This document shows positions 32,259-40,546 of a stretch of 64,000 nucleotides of DNA, one piece after another (within the stretch, counting starts at the first letter, position 1; each line of letters opens with the position of its first letter). Origin of the DNA: Amnibacterium kyonggiense (GTDB lineage Bacteria > Actinomycetota > Actinomycetes > Actinomycetales > Microbacteriaceae); NCBI RefSeq assembly GCF_004364555.1, contig NZ_SOAM01000001.1:992001-1056000 (forward strand), written 5' to 3'. The translations under genes were made by a program, and so were the position numbers. The notes beneath the pieces were generated by a model. The model was not told the DNA's origin and made no database searches. It saw only the letters and a list, made by a program, of their open reading frames with translations.

Positions 32259-33790
32259 CGGACAGCACCACGACCACCAACAGCGGGGCGCCGGTCGCCA
32301 GCGACCAGCACTCGCAGAGCGTCGGGAACGACGGCTCCATCGTCCTGACCGACCACTACCTGGTCGAGAAGCTCGCGCAGTTCAACCGCGAGCGCGTCCC
32401 GGAGCGCGTCGTCCACGCGAAGGGCGGCGGCGCGTTCGGCCACTTCCAGGTGACCGGCGACGTCGCGCAGTACACCCGCGCCGCGCTGTTCCAGCCGGGG
32501 GCGGACACGAAGCTCGTGATCCGCTTCTCGTCCGTCGCGGGCGAGCAGGGCAGCCCCGACACGTGGCGTGACCCCCGCGGCTTCGCGATCAAGTTCTACA
32601 CGCCCGAGGGCAACTACGACCTCGTCGGCAACAACACCCCCGTCTTCTTCATCAAGGACGGGATCAAGTTCCCCGACTTCATCCGCTCGCAGAAGCGCCT
32701 CCCGGGCAGCCACCTCCGCGACAACACGATGCAGTGGGACTTCTGGACCCTCTCCCCGGAGAGCGCGCACCAGGTCACGTGGCTGCTCGGCGACCGCGGC
32801 ATCCCGTCCTCCTGGCGGAAGATGAACGGCTACGGCTCGCACACGTACCAGTGGATCAACGCCGACGGCGAGCGGTTCTGGGTGAAGTACCACTTCCACA
32901 CGAACCAGGGCCACGAGACGCTGACGCAGGACCAGGCGGACCAGATCGCCGGGCAGGACGCGGACTTCCACATCCGCGACCTCTACGCGGCGATCGAGCG
33001 CGGCGAGTTCCCGACCTGGACCCTCAAGGTGCAGGTCATGCCGTACGAGGACGCGAAGTCCTACCGGTTCAACCCGTTCGACCTCACGAAGGTGTGGCCG
33101 CACGAGGACTACCCGGAGATCGAGGTCGGCACGATGACGCTCGACACGAACCCGGAGAACTACTTCGCGCAGATCGAGCAGGTCGCGTTCGCGCCGTCGA
33201 ACTTCGTGCCCGGCATCGACGCGAGCCCGGACAAGATGCTCCAGGCGCGCATCTTCAGCTACGCGGACGCGCAGCGCTACCGCGTCGGCACGAACTACCA
33301 GCAGCTGCCGGTCAACGCGCCGCAGTCCGAGCTGCACTCCTACTCGAAGGAGGGGGCGATGAACGTCACCTTCCCGCCCGCCTCGAAGCCGGTCTACGCG
33401 CCGAACTCGTTCGGCGGCCCGCACGCCGATGCCGAGCGGGCCGGGGACGCGGGCGGCTGGCAGTCGGACGGCGAGCTCGTCCGCGCGGCCGTCACCCTCC
33501 ACGCGGAGGATGACGACTTCTCGCAGGCGAACGCGCTCGTCAACCAGGTCATGGACCAGGACCAGCGCGACCGCCTCGCGCTGAACGTCATCGGTCACGT
33601 GTCCCAGGTCACGCACCCGGAGATCCGTGAGCGCGCCGTGCAGTACTGGCGGAACGTCGACGCGTGGCTCGGCGAGCAGGTGGCGAACGGTCTCCCGCCG
33701 CTGAAGACCACCGCCGGTGAGCAGGTCCCGGAGCCGACGCCGAACGTCGGCGACTGGGCCCAGGACCACGTCCCGGAGCCCGCGAAGTAG
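32255..33790 (+). CDS. katA: Monofunctional heme catalase
   Basis: A 511-residue catalase that dismutates H2O2. The distal histidine is His54 in RVVHAKGGGAFGHF, the distal asparagine lies in YDLVGNNTPVFF, and the heme-ligand tyrosine is in the FSYADAQRYRVGTNY segment (about residues 330-345). Length matches small-subunit catalases. The ATG overlaps the Fur-family stop by 4 bp, so regulator and enzyme are produced together. Two adjacent hairpins follow the stop. Confidence 0.96.
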   Translation: MTDSTTTTNSGAPVASDQHSQSVGNDGSIVLTDHYLVEKLAQFNRERVPERVVHAKGGGAFGHFQVTGDVAQYTRAALFQPGADTKLVIRFSSVAGEQGSPDTWRDPRGFAIKFYTPEGNYDLVGNNTPVFFIKDGIKFPDFIRSQKRLPGSHLRDNTMQWDFWTLSPESAHQVTWLLGDRGIPSSWRKMNGYGSHTYQWINADGERFWVKYHFHTNQGHETLTQDQADQIAGQDADFHIRDLYAAIERGEFPTWTLKVQVMPYEDAKSYRFNPFDLTKVWPHEDYPEIEVGTMTLDTNPENYFAQIEQVAFAPSNFVPGIDASPDKMLQARIFSYADAQRYRVGTNYQQLPVNAPQSELHSYSKEGAMNVTFPPASKPVYAPNSFGGPHADAERAGDAGGWQSDGELVRAAVTLHAEDDDFSQANALVNQVMDQDQRDRLALNVIGHVSQVTHPEIRERAVQYWRNVDAWLGEQVANGLPPLKTTAGEQVPEPTPNVGDWAQDHVPEPAK

Positions 33791-33819
33791 CCCTCCGCCG
33801 AGCACGTCTCCAGGCCCCT

Positions 33820-33892
33820 CGCACGTCGGCAGGCTCGCAGTCCTCCTGCGGGCCTGCCGAAGTGCGTTCGGCCTGCTGAAGTGCTCAGCAGG
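33820..33892. terminator. Tandem hairpins between katA and the methyltransferase gene
   Basis: Hairpin 1 has 21-base arms (33820-33840 with 33846-33866), one mismatch, one wobble and a 5-base loop. Hairpin 2 pairs CCTGCTGA (33872-33879 region) with TCAGCAGG (33885-33892). The segment GCCTGC(C/T)GAAGTGC occurs twice in direct orientation. Position between convergent stops suggests a bidirectional terminator. Confidence 0.7.
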
Positions 33893-33908
33893 TCCGACCA
33901 GATGCCGG

Positions 33909-34652
33909 TCAGGAGCCGGCGACGGCCCAGCGGAAGCGGTTCATCAGGCGGTAGCCGCCGCTCGCCGTGCGGAACGGCGCGGCCGCGGCCACGACGACCG
34001 GGCCCAGCTCGCGGAGCACGGAGGCGTCCTCACCGAGGAGCACCGCCCCGATCAACGCCGCGTCGTCCGGGGCGGTCCACGGCACCTCCGCGATCCCGGC
34101 GATCTCCACGGCGAACTCCTGCTCGCCGAGCAGCCGTTCGAGTCCGCCGGACAGGCGTTCGGGCGGGTCGGGGGAGGGCTCCTCCCCGTCCGCCTCGGCG
34201 ACCGCCGCCTCGATCGCGCCGCGGTCGTTCGCGGCGTGCTCCGCCCAGTTCGCGATCCCCAGCCGGCCCCCGGGCGCGAGCACGCGGCGGAGCTCCGCGA
34301 AGGCGGCCTCCTCGTCCTCCGCGAACGCCAGCGCGTTCACCGCGGTGACCACGTCGAACGAGCCCTCGGGCCACGGCAGGTCCTCGGTGCCCGCGTCCCG
34401 CAGGTCCGCCACCGGCACGCTCCGCCGCGCGAGGGCGAGCATCCCGGAGGCCGGGTCGCAGCCCGCCACCCGTGCGCCGCGGTCGGCCGCGAGCCGCAGC
34501 AGCTCGCCGCTCCCGCACCCGACGTCGAGCAGCCTCGTCCCGGCGCCGACGTCCGCGGCGTCGAGTAGCGCGGCGTGCGCGGGCACGGAGGCCACGCCCC
34601 ACGTGGCCGCCCATCCGGCCGCGACCGCCGACCAGGCGTCCTCCCCGCTCAC
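33909..34652 (-). CDS. Class I SAM-dependent methyltransferase
   Basis: A 247-residue methyltransferase with motif I LLDVGCGSGELLRLAADRGARVAGCDPA, motif II region EDLPWPEGSFDVVTAVNALAF and VLAPGGRLGIANWA. The family methylates small molecules; the substrate is unknown. GTG 34652 is chosen over ATG 34676 because GAACAT lies 6 bases upstream and because 34676 would place the start inside an inverted-repeat arm. It converges with katA. Confidence 0.85.
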   Translation of the reverse strand: MSGEDAWSAVAAGWAATWGVASVPAHAALLDAADVGAGTRLLDVGCGSGELLRLAADRGARVAGCDPASGMLALARRSVPVADLRDAGTEDLPWPEGSFDVVTAVNALAFAEDEEAAFAELRRVLAPGGRLGIANWAEHAANDRGAIEAAVAEADGEEPSPDPPERLSGGLERLLGEQEFAVEIAGIAEVPWTAPDDAALIGAVLLGEDASVLRELGPVVVAAAAPFRTASGGYRLMNRFRWAVAGS

Positions 34653-34661
34653 CCCTCCATG

Positions 34662-34746
34662 TTCGCGGATCCGCATTTCCTGAACGACACGCCGGAGCGG
34701 GGACCTGAGAAGACGGCGTGTCGCTGAAGAAGTGCGGATCCGCGAA
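34662..34746. repeat. Intergenic inverted repeat, family D
   Basis: Outer arms TTCGCGGATCCGCA (34662-34675) and TGCGGATCCGCGAA (34733-34746); inner arms CGACACGCCG (34685-34694) and CGGCGTGTCG (34714-34723). The inner stem is identical to that of family A, while the outer stem differs. It lies between divergent genes, unlike the others, so terminator function is unlikely here. Confidence 0.8.
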
Positions 34747-34785
34747 GGAGGTCCGGATCCGCGAGGGGCTGACGGTGGTCGCGCC

Positions 34786-34791
34786 TACGGT
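34786..34791 (+). promoter_or_regulatory. Leaderless-type -10 box of the zinc-ribbon nuclease-like gene
   Basis: TACGGT, 6 bases before GTG 34798. It decides between GTG 34792 and GTG 34798 in favour of the latter. Confidence 0.5.
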
Positions 34792-34797
34792 GTGCGC

Positions 34798-35616
34798 GTG
34801 CCCGAGCCCGTCGACGCGTGGTGGGAGCGCCGCCGCGCCTCCACCGGCCGCGACGTGCCCTACGCGGTCGGGCGCTACTTCCACGAGTGGCACCGCTACC
34901 CGGTGCTCGTGAAGCAGTACCACTCGGACCTCAACCACGGGATCGTGCTGAGCCAGGTGCCGCTCGCCGCGGACGTGTGGATCCAGTGGCAGTGCGACGC
35001 CGGGCATCGCTTCATCGCGACGCCGGAGGAGCAGCGGATGCGCCCGGGCGCCGGGAAGCGGCGCCGGTCGACCTGGTGCCCGCGGTGCGCGGAGGCCGCC
35101 CTCGAGCGCCCGGTCGGCACGGGCGCGCCCTCGCGGAAGCGGAAGGTCGGCCCGCTCTGCACGAAGACGCCCGACCTGCCGCCCGGCGAGGCGTTCGTGT
35201 CGATCTGCGCGCCGAAGCCCGCTTCCGCCGCCGAGCCGGCGCTGCAGCAGAAGCTCGCGAAGCGCCTGGTCTGGGACGCGACGCCGAACGCGATCCGGCT
35301 GAAGGAGCCGTTCTTCGACCACCTCGAGGCCTGGCCGGACCTGATCCTCGCGGACCTCCGCATCGCCGTCGAGCTCGACACCGTCGGGCGGTACGGGCTC
35401 GAGCACTCCGGCCGGCGGGAGGCGGTGGACGAGCGGAAGGACCGGCTGATCCGGCGAGCGGGGTGGGAGGTCGTGCGGGTGCGCCTCGACCCGCTGCCGC
35501 CGATCGGCCCGTTCGACCTCACCGCGGCGTCCGTGTCGAACGCGCTCGCCGACCGCCTCGTCGACCGGTTCCGCGAGATCCGCGGCAGCCTCTTCGTCGA
35601 CGCGTACCTTCGCTGA
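34798..35616 (+). CDS. Zinc-ribbon protein with PD-(D/E)XK (VSR/DUF559-like) nuclease domain
   Basis: A 272-residue protein. An N-terminal zinc ribbon is visible as WQCDAGHRF...TWCPRC (about residues 62-98), similar to the ribbons called DUF4379. After a linker (SICAPKPASAAEPAL) comes a nuclease-like domain: WPDLILADLRIAVELDTVGR supplies the D...ExD core, and VDERKDRLIRRAGWEVVRVR matches the closing helix-strand of VSR and DUF559 endonucleases. It probably cuts or nicks DNA; the biological target is unknown. No partner methylase is adjacent. The lactonase-like gene follows without a gap, so the two are co-transcribed. Confidence 0.72.
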   Translation: MPEPVDAWWERRRASTGRDVPYAVGRYFHEWHRYPVLVKQYHSDLNHGIVLSQVPLAADVWIQWQCDAGHRFIATPEEQRMRPGAGKRRRSTWCPRCAEAALERPVGTGAPSRKRKVGPLCTKTPDLPPGEAFVSICAPKPASAAEPALQQKLAKRLVWDATPNAIRLKEPFFDHLEAWPDLILADLRIAVELDTVGRYGLEHSGRREAVDERKDRLIRRAGWEVVRVRLDPLPPIGPFDLTAASVSNALADRLVDRFREIRGSLFVDAYLR

Positions 35617-36279
35617 ATGCCCGACGTCCGCCGCGTCCGCTTCGGCACCATCGTCCGCCCCGCCGAGGAGACCGCCGACGGGTGGGCGCACGTGGAGGCG
35701 CTCGACGGCTTCCTCGTGCCGCTGCCCGACGGGCTGCTCCTCTTCGACACCGGCATCGCGGCGGGGGACCCGGAGGTGGACGCGCACTACCGGCCCGAGC
35801 GGATACCGCTCCGCGACGCCCTCGCCGCCGCGGGCGCGCGCCTCGAGGACGTGACCCTGGTCGCGAACTGCCACCTCCACCTCGACCACGCGGGTGGGAA
35901 CGCCGAGCTCGCCGGCCGGCCGGTGCTCGTGCAGCGGGCCGAGCTGGAGGCCGCGCAGACGCCGGACTACACGGTCGCGGGCGTCGTCGGCTTCCCGGGC
36001 GCCCGGTACGAGGTGCTCGACGGCGAGACCGAGGTCGCGCCCGGCGTCCGCCTCGTCCCGACGCCCGGGCACACGCCCGGACACCAGTCGCTGCTCCTCG
36101 ACGACGGCCTCCTCCTCGCCGGCCAGACGCACCTGACCGCGTCGGGCTGGACCGCGGACGCGGAGGCCGTCCGGCGTCCCGCCGACCAGGTCGCGCCGCC
36201 GCCCGACTGGTTCGCCGCGCTGCTGCCCCGCGTGCGCGAGGCCCGCTTCGCGCACGACGCCGCCGTCTGGCGGGCCTGA
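35617..36279 (+). CDS. Metallo-beta-lactamase-fold hydrolase (AHL-lactonase-like)
   Basis: A 220-residue MBL-fold enzyme with the dinuclear zinc motif HLHLDH (in NCHLHLDHAGG, about residue 87) and TPGHTPGHQS (about 148). The layout is close to the lactonase branch (AttM/AiiA-like) rather than to true beta-lactamases. A quorum-quenching or other lactone hydrolase function is possible; no signal synthase lies nearby. The ATG directly follows the preceding TGA, so translation is coupled to the nuclease-like gene. Confidence 0.85.
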   Translation: MPDVRRVRFGTIVRPAEETADGWAHVEALDGFLVPLPDGLLLFDTGIAAGDPEVDAHYRPERIPLRDALAAAGARLEDVTLVANCHLHLDHAGGNAELAGRPVLVQRAELEAAQTPDYTVAGVVGFPGARYEVLDGETEVAPGVRLVPTPGHTPGHQSLLLDDGLLLAGQTHLTASGWTADAEAVRRPADQVAPPPDWFAALLPRVREARFAHDAAVWRA

Positions 36280-36326
36280 GCCGAGCCTCGGCCGACCACG
36301 TCCGAGGCGTGTGACACCGTGGGGGC

Positions 36327-39254
36327 GTGGGTGCGGACGACGGCTGGCGGCGGGCGCTCGACGGCCTGCTCGGCGGCCGGCCCCAGCCGGAGGCGCCCGC
36401 GGCGACGACGCCGCTGGCCCTGCAGGTGCAGGTGCGGGAGCTGCTGCCCCGCACGGCGCACCGCTGGAACGGGCCGACGACCCGCGCGGCGACGGACGAC
36501 TCGGTCGGCGGCCTCCGCCTCGGTGTGCGGCCCGTGGTGCGGACGGAGACGGGGTGGGCGCGCGGCGGCCTCACCTGGCAGTCCCTCCCGCACGTCCGCA
36601 ACCGGCTGGACCTCGACCCGGTGCAGCACCGCTGGGCGTCCGAGCTCGGCGCTCTGTACCGCGCCGCCGTGCCCGCGGCGGCGGGCCAGGACCCGGACTG
36701 GCTCTTCCTCGACGAGGCGCCGAACCCGCTCGTCTGGGAGCTGCTGCGGCAGGGGGAGGCCCTCGGCGTCCCCCTGGTCGCGCCGGGCAGCGGCTCGGCG
36801 CGACTGGCGGGGGAGGCGACGCTCGCGCTCGACGCGGTCCGGGTGGCGGAGGGCTTCCGCGTCGCCCCGCGCCTCGCCGTCGACGGCGACGTCGTCCCGA
36901 CCGAGGAGGCGCACGCCGTCGGCGACCACGGGGTCTGGGCGACGACCGGCTCGCCCGCCCACGTCGTGCTCGCCCCCTTCGCGACCCCGATCGATCCTGC
37001 GCTGCTCGCCCGCGACCCGCTCGTCGTCCCGCCCGAGGCGGCGGAGGAGCTCCGCAGCCGCTGGATCCCCGCCCTGCAGGCCCGCTTCGCCGTCGTGAGC
37101 AGCGATGCCTCCGTCCCGGTGCCTGCGGCCCGGCCGCCGCTCCTCGTGCTCACGATCCGCACCGCCGACGGCGGCCGCGCCGCGCTGACCTGGCGATGGG
37201 AACGCCGCCACACCGCGCTGCCCGCCGACACCGCCTCGATCGCCGCGGCCCTGCCGGCCGGCTGGTGGCCGGCGCGCGGCCTGCCCGCGCCCCGCGCCCT
37301 GACGGACGAGGAGGCGCTCGACTTCGCGGCGGAGTCGCTGCCCGCGCTCGAAGCGATCGAGGACGTCGCGGTCGAGCACGTCGGCGCCCCGCCGCCCGTC
37401 GTCGTGCAGGGCGAGCCGCTCATCGACGTGAAGGTCGCCCCGTCCGAGCGGACCGACTGGTTCGACCTCGGCGTCACCGTGACGGTCGACGGCCGCGACA
37501 TCCCGTTCGGTCCGCTCTTCGCGGCGATCGCAGCGGGGAAGCGGCGGCTGAAGCTCGTCGACGGCACGTTCCTCTCCCTCGCGCACCCGCGGCTCCGCGC
37601 CCTCATCGACCTCGTGGAGGAGTCGGCCGAGATCCCCGAGTGGGCCTCCGGCTTCGCGATCCCGCGCGCGCGGGCCGTGCAGGGCGCGGACTTCGCGGAC
37701 CTCGCGGATGCGACCGAGGAGGCCGTCGAGTGGCGCGCGCTGCGCGACGCGATCAGCGCCCCGCCCGCGTCGGTCCCCGCGCCCGCGGGCCTCCGCGCGG
37801 TGCTCCGGCCATACCAGCAGCAGGGGCTCGACTGGCTCGCATTCCTCTGGCGGCATGAGCTCGGCGGCGTGCTCGCCGACGACATGGGGCTCGGCAAGAC
37901 CCTGCAGTGCCTCGCCCTGGCGCAGCAAGTCCGGGAGACCGAGGCGCGGAGCGGCGCGATCCTCGTGGTCGCTCCGACCTCCGTGGCGTCGAACTGGATC
38001 GCGGAGGCGGCCCGCTTCACCCCCGACCTCGACGTGCGCCGCGTCACCGATGCCGACGCTCCGAAGGCGCGGATCGCCGACCTGATCGCGGGCGCGGACG
38101 TCGTCGTCACCACCTATCCGCGCCTCCGCCTCGACGCGACGGCGTTCACGCGGCTCGCCGCGGAGGGCGCGTTCTCGGCCGTGCTGCTCGACGAGGCGCA
38201 GGCGGTGAAGAACGCCGCCGCGCGCACGCACCAGGTGGTCCGCGACCTCCGGATCCGCCGGACGGTCGCGGTGACGGGCACCCCGCTCGAGAACTCGCTC
38301 ACCGAGCTGCACGCCCTCCTGGCGCTCACGGTGCCGGGTCTCTTCCCGTCGGTGCGCCGCTTCCGCGAGGAGTTCGTCCGGCCGATCGAGGGCCTCCGCG
38401 CCGGGTACACGGAGGGCGTCGGCGCGGGGAGCGCGCCGGAGGCGAACGCGCAGCACCGCGCGGAGCGCCTCGCCCGGCTGCGGCAGCGGATGCGGCCCTA
38501 TGTTCTCCGCCGCACGAAGGAGCAGGTCGCGCCGGAGCTCCCGCCGCTCGAGGAGCAGGTGCTGACCGTCGACCTCGCGCCCGACCACCGCGCGCTCTAC
38601 GACGTGACGCTGCAGCGGGAGCGCCGCAAGCTCTTCGGCCTGCTGCCGGACATGGACCGGAACCGGTTCATCGTCCTCCGGTCCCTGACGCTCCTCCGGC
38701 TGCTCGCGCTCGACGCCTCGCTCATCGACGACGAGCACGACGGGGTGCGGTCGTCCAAGCTCGACCTGCTCGCCGGCGAGCTCGCGGAGGCGCTCGCGGA
38801 GGGCCGCCGCGCGCTCGTGTTCAGCCAGTTCCCCTCCTACCTGCGGCTCGTCGGCGCGCGGCTCGAGCAGGAGGGCGTGCCGTGGACGCTGCTCGAGGGC
38901 TCGACCCGCGACCGCGACGCGGTGATCGAGCGCTTCCGCACGGGCGACGCGGCGGTGTTCCTCATCAGCCTGAAGGCCGGCGGATTCGGGCTGAACCTGA
39001 CGGAGGCCGACCTCGTCTACCTCCTCGACCCCTGGTGGAACCCGGCCGCCGAGGCGCAGGCGATCGACCGCGCGCACCGCATCGGGCAGGACAAGCCGGT
39101 CACCGTGCGCCGCCTCGTCGCCGCGGGGACGATCGAGGAGAAGGTGCTCGCGCTGCAGCAGCGCAAGCAGGACCTCTTCGACGCGGTCGTCGACGACGGC
39201 GAGCCGTTCTCCCCGGCCCTCACCGCGGACGACGTGCGGGACCTCCTGTCCTGA
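36327..39254 (+). CDS. SNF2-family DNA helicase/translocase
   Basis: A 975-residue Swi2/Snf2 ATPase. The N-terminal about 440 residues include the SNF2-associated (DUF3670-like) region. The motor shows motif I DDMGLGKT (about residue 518), motif II DEAQ (LLDEAQAVKN), motif III TGTPLEN, and the C-terminal lobe with VFSQFPSYLRLV, SLKAGGFGLNLT and DPWWNPAAEAQAIDRAHRIGQ. It should translocate on double-stranded DNA in repair, recombination or nucleoid-protein remodelling. The SWIM-zinc-finger gene often found upstream of such helicases is absent. GTG 36327 has CACCGT 6 bases upstream. Confidence 0.92.
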   Translation: MGADDGWRRALDGLLGGRPQPEAPAATTPLALQVQVRELLPRTAHRWNGPTTRAATDDSVGGLRLGVRPVVRTETGWARGGLTWQSLPHVRNRLDLDPVQHRWASELGALYRAAVPAAAGQDPDWLFLDEAPNPLVWELLRQGEALGVPLVAPGSGSARLAGEATLALDAVRVAEGFRVAPRLAVDGDVVPTEEAHAVGDHGVWATTGSPAHVVLAPFATPIDPALLARDPLVVPPEAAEELRSRWIPALQARFAVVSSDASVPVPAARPPLLVLTIRTADGGRAALTWRWERRHTALPADTASIAAALPAGWWPARGLPAPRALTDEEALDFAAESLPALEAIEDVAVEHVGAPPPVVVQGEPLIDVKVAPSERTDWFDLGVTVTVDGRDIPFGPLFAAIAAGKRRLKLVDGTFLSLAHPRLRALIDLVEESAEIPEWASGFAIPRARAVQGADFADLADATEEAVEWRALRDAISAPPASVPAPAGLRAVLRPYQQQGLDWLAFLWRHELGGVLADDMGLGKTLQCLALAQQVRETEARSGAILVVAPTSVASNWIAEAARFTPDLDVRRVTDADAPKARIADLIAGADVVVTTYPRLRLDATAFTRLAAEGAFSAVLLDEAQAVKNAAARTHQVVRDLRIRRTVAVTGTPLENSLTELHALLALTVPGLFPSVRRFREEFVRPIEGLRAGYTEGVGAGSAPEANAQHRAERLARLRQRMRPYVLRRTKEQVAPELPPLEEQVLTVDLAPDHRALYDVTLQRERRKLFGLLPDMDRNRFIVLRSLTLLRLLALDASLIDDEHDGVRSSKLDLLAGELAEALAEGRRALVFSQFPSYLRLVGARLEQEGVPWTLLEGSTRDRDAVIERFRTGDAAVFLISLKAGGFGLNLTEADLVYLLDPWWNPAAEAQAIDRAHRIGQDKPVTVRRLVAAGTIEEKVLALQQRKQDLFDAVVDDGEPFSPALTADDVRDLLS

Positions 39255-39270
39255 CCCCCGAACCCCCGAT

Positions 39271-39327
39271 CTTGCTCACGCTTCGTGCCGCCTCAGGCGC
39301 GTCGAGGCGGCACGAAGCGTGAGCAAA
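39271..39327. repeat. Intergenic inverted repeat, family B, copy 2
   Basis: A 22-23-bp perfect stem (39272-39294 with 39304-39326), core GCTCACGCTTCGTGCCGCC, with a 9-base loop. Against copy 1 a T-A pair has become G-C in both arms, keeping the stem. It follows the SNF2 gene and precedes the MFS gene on the same strand. Confidence 0.9.
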
Positions 39328-39358
39328 GTGGGAGGAGGGGCGTGACAGGGTTGAGCCG

Positions 39359-40546
39359 GTGACGACGGCGGAGCGGGGACGGCTGCGCGTCGGGCTCCTC
39401 CTCGCCGGGATCGTGCTGCTGGCGTTCCAGCTGCGGAGCCCGCTGGTCGCGCTCGCGCCGGTCGCGGCGGAGGCGCAGCGCGGCTGGGCGATCACGCCCG
39501 CGGCGTTCGGCCTCCTGACCACCGTCCCGCTGCTCTGCTTCGGACTGGCGACGCCCCTCGCGCCGTGGCTCGCCCGGCGGATCGGCCTCGAGGGCGCGAT
39601 CGAGGTGTGCATCGGCGGCATCGTCGTCGCGACCGTCCTCCGCTCGATCGACGGGTTCGGCGTCGCGATCGCCGCCGTGGTGCTGCTCGGCCTCGCGATC
39701 ACGATCGGGAACGTCCTCGTGCCCGCGGTCATCCGCCGCGACGTCCCTCCTCGGGGCCGCGCCGCCGCGACGAGCGTCTACTCCGTCGCCATCAACGTCG
39801 GCACGGTGATCACCTCCGTCGTGACCGTGCCGCTCGCCGCGCTGCTCGGCTGGCGCGCCGCGGTCGCGGCGTGGAGCGTCGCGGGCGTGATCGCGGCCGC
39901 CGTCTGGCTCGTCCAGCTGCGCCTCGCGCGGTCCGACGCCCGGCTCGCGCCGCCGCTCGCCCCGGCCGAGCGGATGCCGTTCCGCCCCGACCTGCTGGCG
40001 GTCGTCATCGCCGTCACCTTCACCGCGCAGTCGGTCAGCTACTACGGCGTGACGACCTGGTTGCCGACGCTGCTCGCCGACGAGCGCGGGTACTCGCCCG
40101 CGGTGGCGGGCTCGGCTTCGGCGGTGTTCCAGCTCGGCGGCATCGCGGGCGCGATCGTCGTGCCCCTGCTGCGCCTCCGGTTCCGCCCCCGCACGGTGAT
40201 CGCGCTGATCGGCGTGCTCTGGGTGAGCCTCCCCGTCGTCCTCCTGGTCGCGCCGGAGCACTTCGTGCTCGGCAGCATCACGGGCGGCATCGCGCAGGGC
40301 GGCGGCTTCACCGCGGTGTTCACGATCATCGCGGAGGTCGGCGGCGACGCCCGCCGCACCACCGCGCTGTCCGCGTTCGTGCAGACCTGCAGCTACCTCG
40401 TCGCGGCCGCCGCGCCGCCGGTGGTGGGCGCGCTCCACCAGCTCGCCGGCAACTGGACCGCGCCGATGCTGCTGATCCTGGGGTCGACCCTCGTGTTCCT
40501 CGTGGGCGGCGTGCTCGCCGCCACCTTCGCCGCCCGCCGCACCTAG
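39359..40546 (+). CDS. MFS transporter, CynX/NimT (cyanate-type) family
   Basis: A 395-residue 12-TM major facilitator. The opening LLLAGIVLLAFQLRSPLVALAPVA and the loop APWLARRIGLEGAIEVC are typical of the CynX/NimT (cyanate permease) group, which moves small anions or nitroimidazoles. The substrate is not predictable. GTG 39359 has CAGGGT 7 bases upstream. Its TAG stop overlaps the stop codon of the converging gene inside a shared CTAG. Confidence 0.87.
   Translation: MTTAERGRLRVGLLLAGIVLLAFQLRSPLVALAPVAAEAQRGWAITPAAFGLLTTVPLLCFGLATPLAPWLARRIGLEGAIEVCIGGIVVATVLRSIDGFGVAIAAVVLLGLAITIGNVLVPAVIRRDVPPRGRAAATSVYSVAINVGTVITSVVTVPLAALLGWRAAVAAWSVAGVIAAAVWLVQLRLARSDARLAPPLAPAERMPFRPDLLAVVIAVTFTAQSVSYYGVTTWLPTLLADERGYSPAVAGSASAVFQLGGIAGAIVVPLLRLRFRPRTVIALIGVLWVSLPVVLLVAPEHFVLGSITGGIAQGGGFTAVFTIIAEVGGDARRTTALSAFVQTCSYLVAAAAPPVVGALHQLAGNWTAPMLLILGSTLVFLVGGVLAATFAARRT

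Noticed and set aside
34650-34676. ATG 34676 as start of the methyltransferase
   Set aside because: It lies inside the arm of an inverted repeat and the first residues are encoded by that repeat; GTG 34652 has an nAnnnT box at the right spacing.
34798-39254. Complete restriction-modification or DISARM-like system
   Set aside because: No methyltransferase or specificity subunit is adjacent; the methyltransferase at 33909 is a small-molecule type on the other strand.
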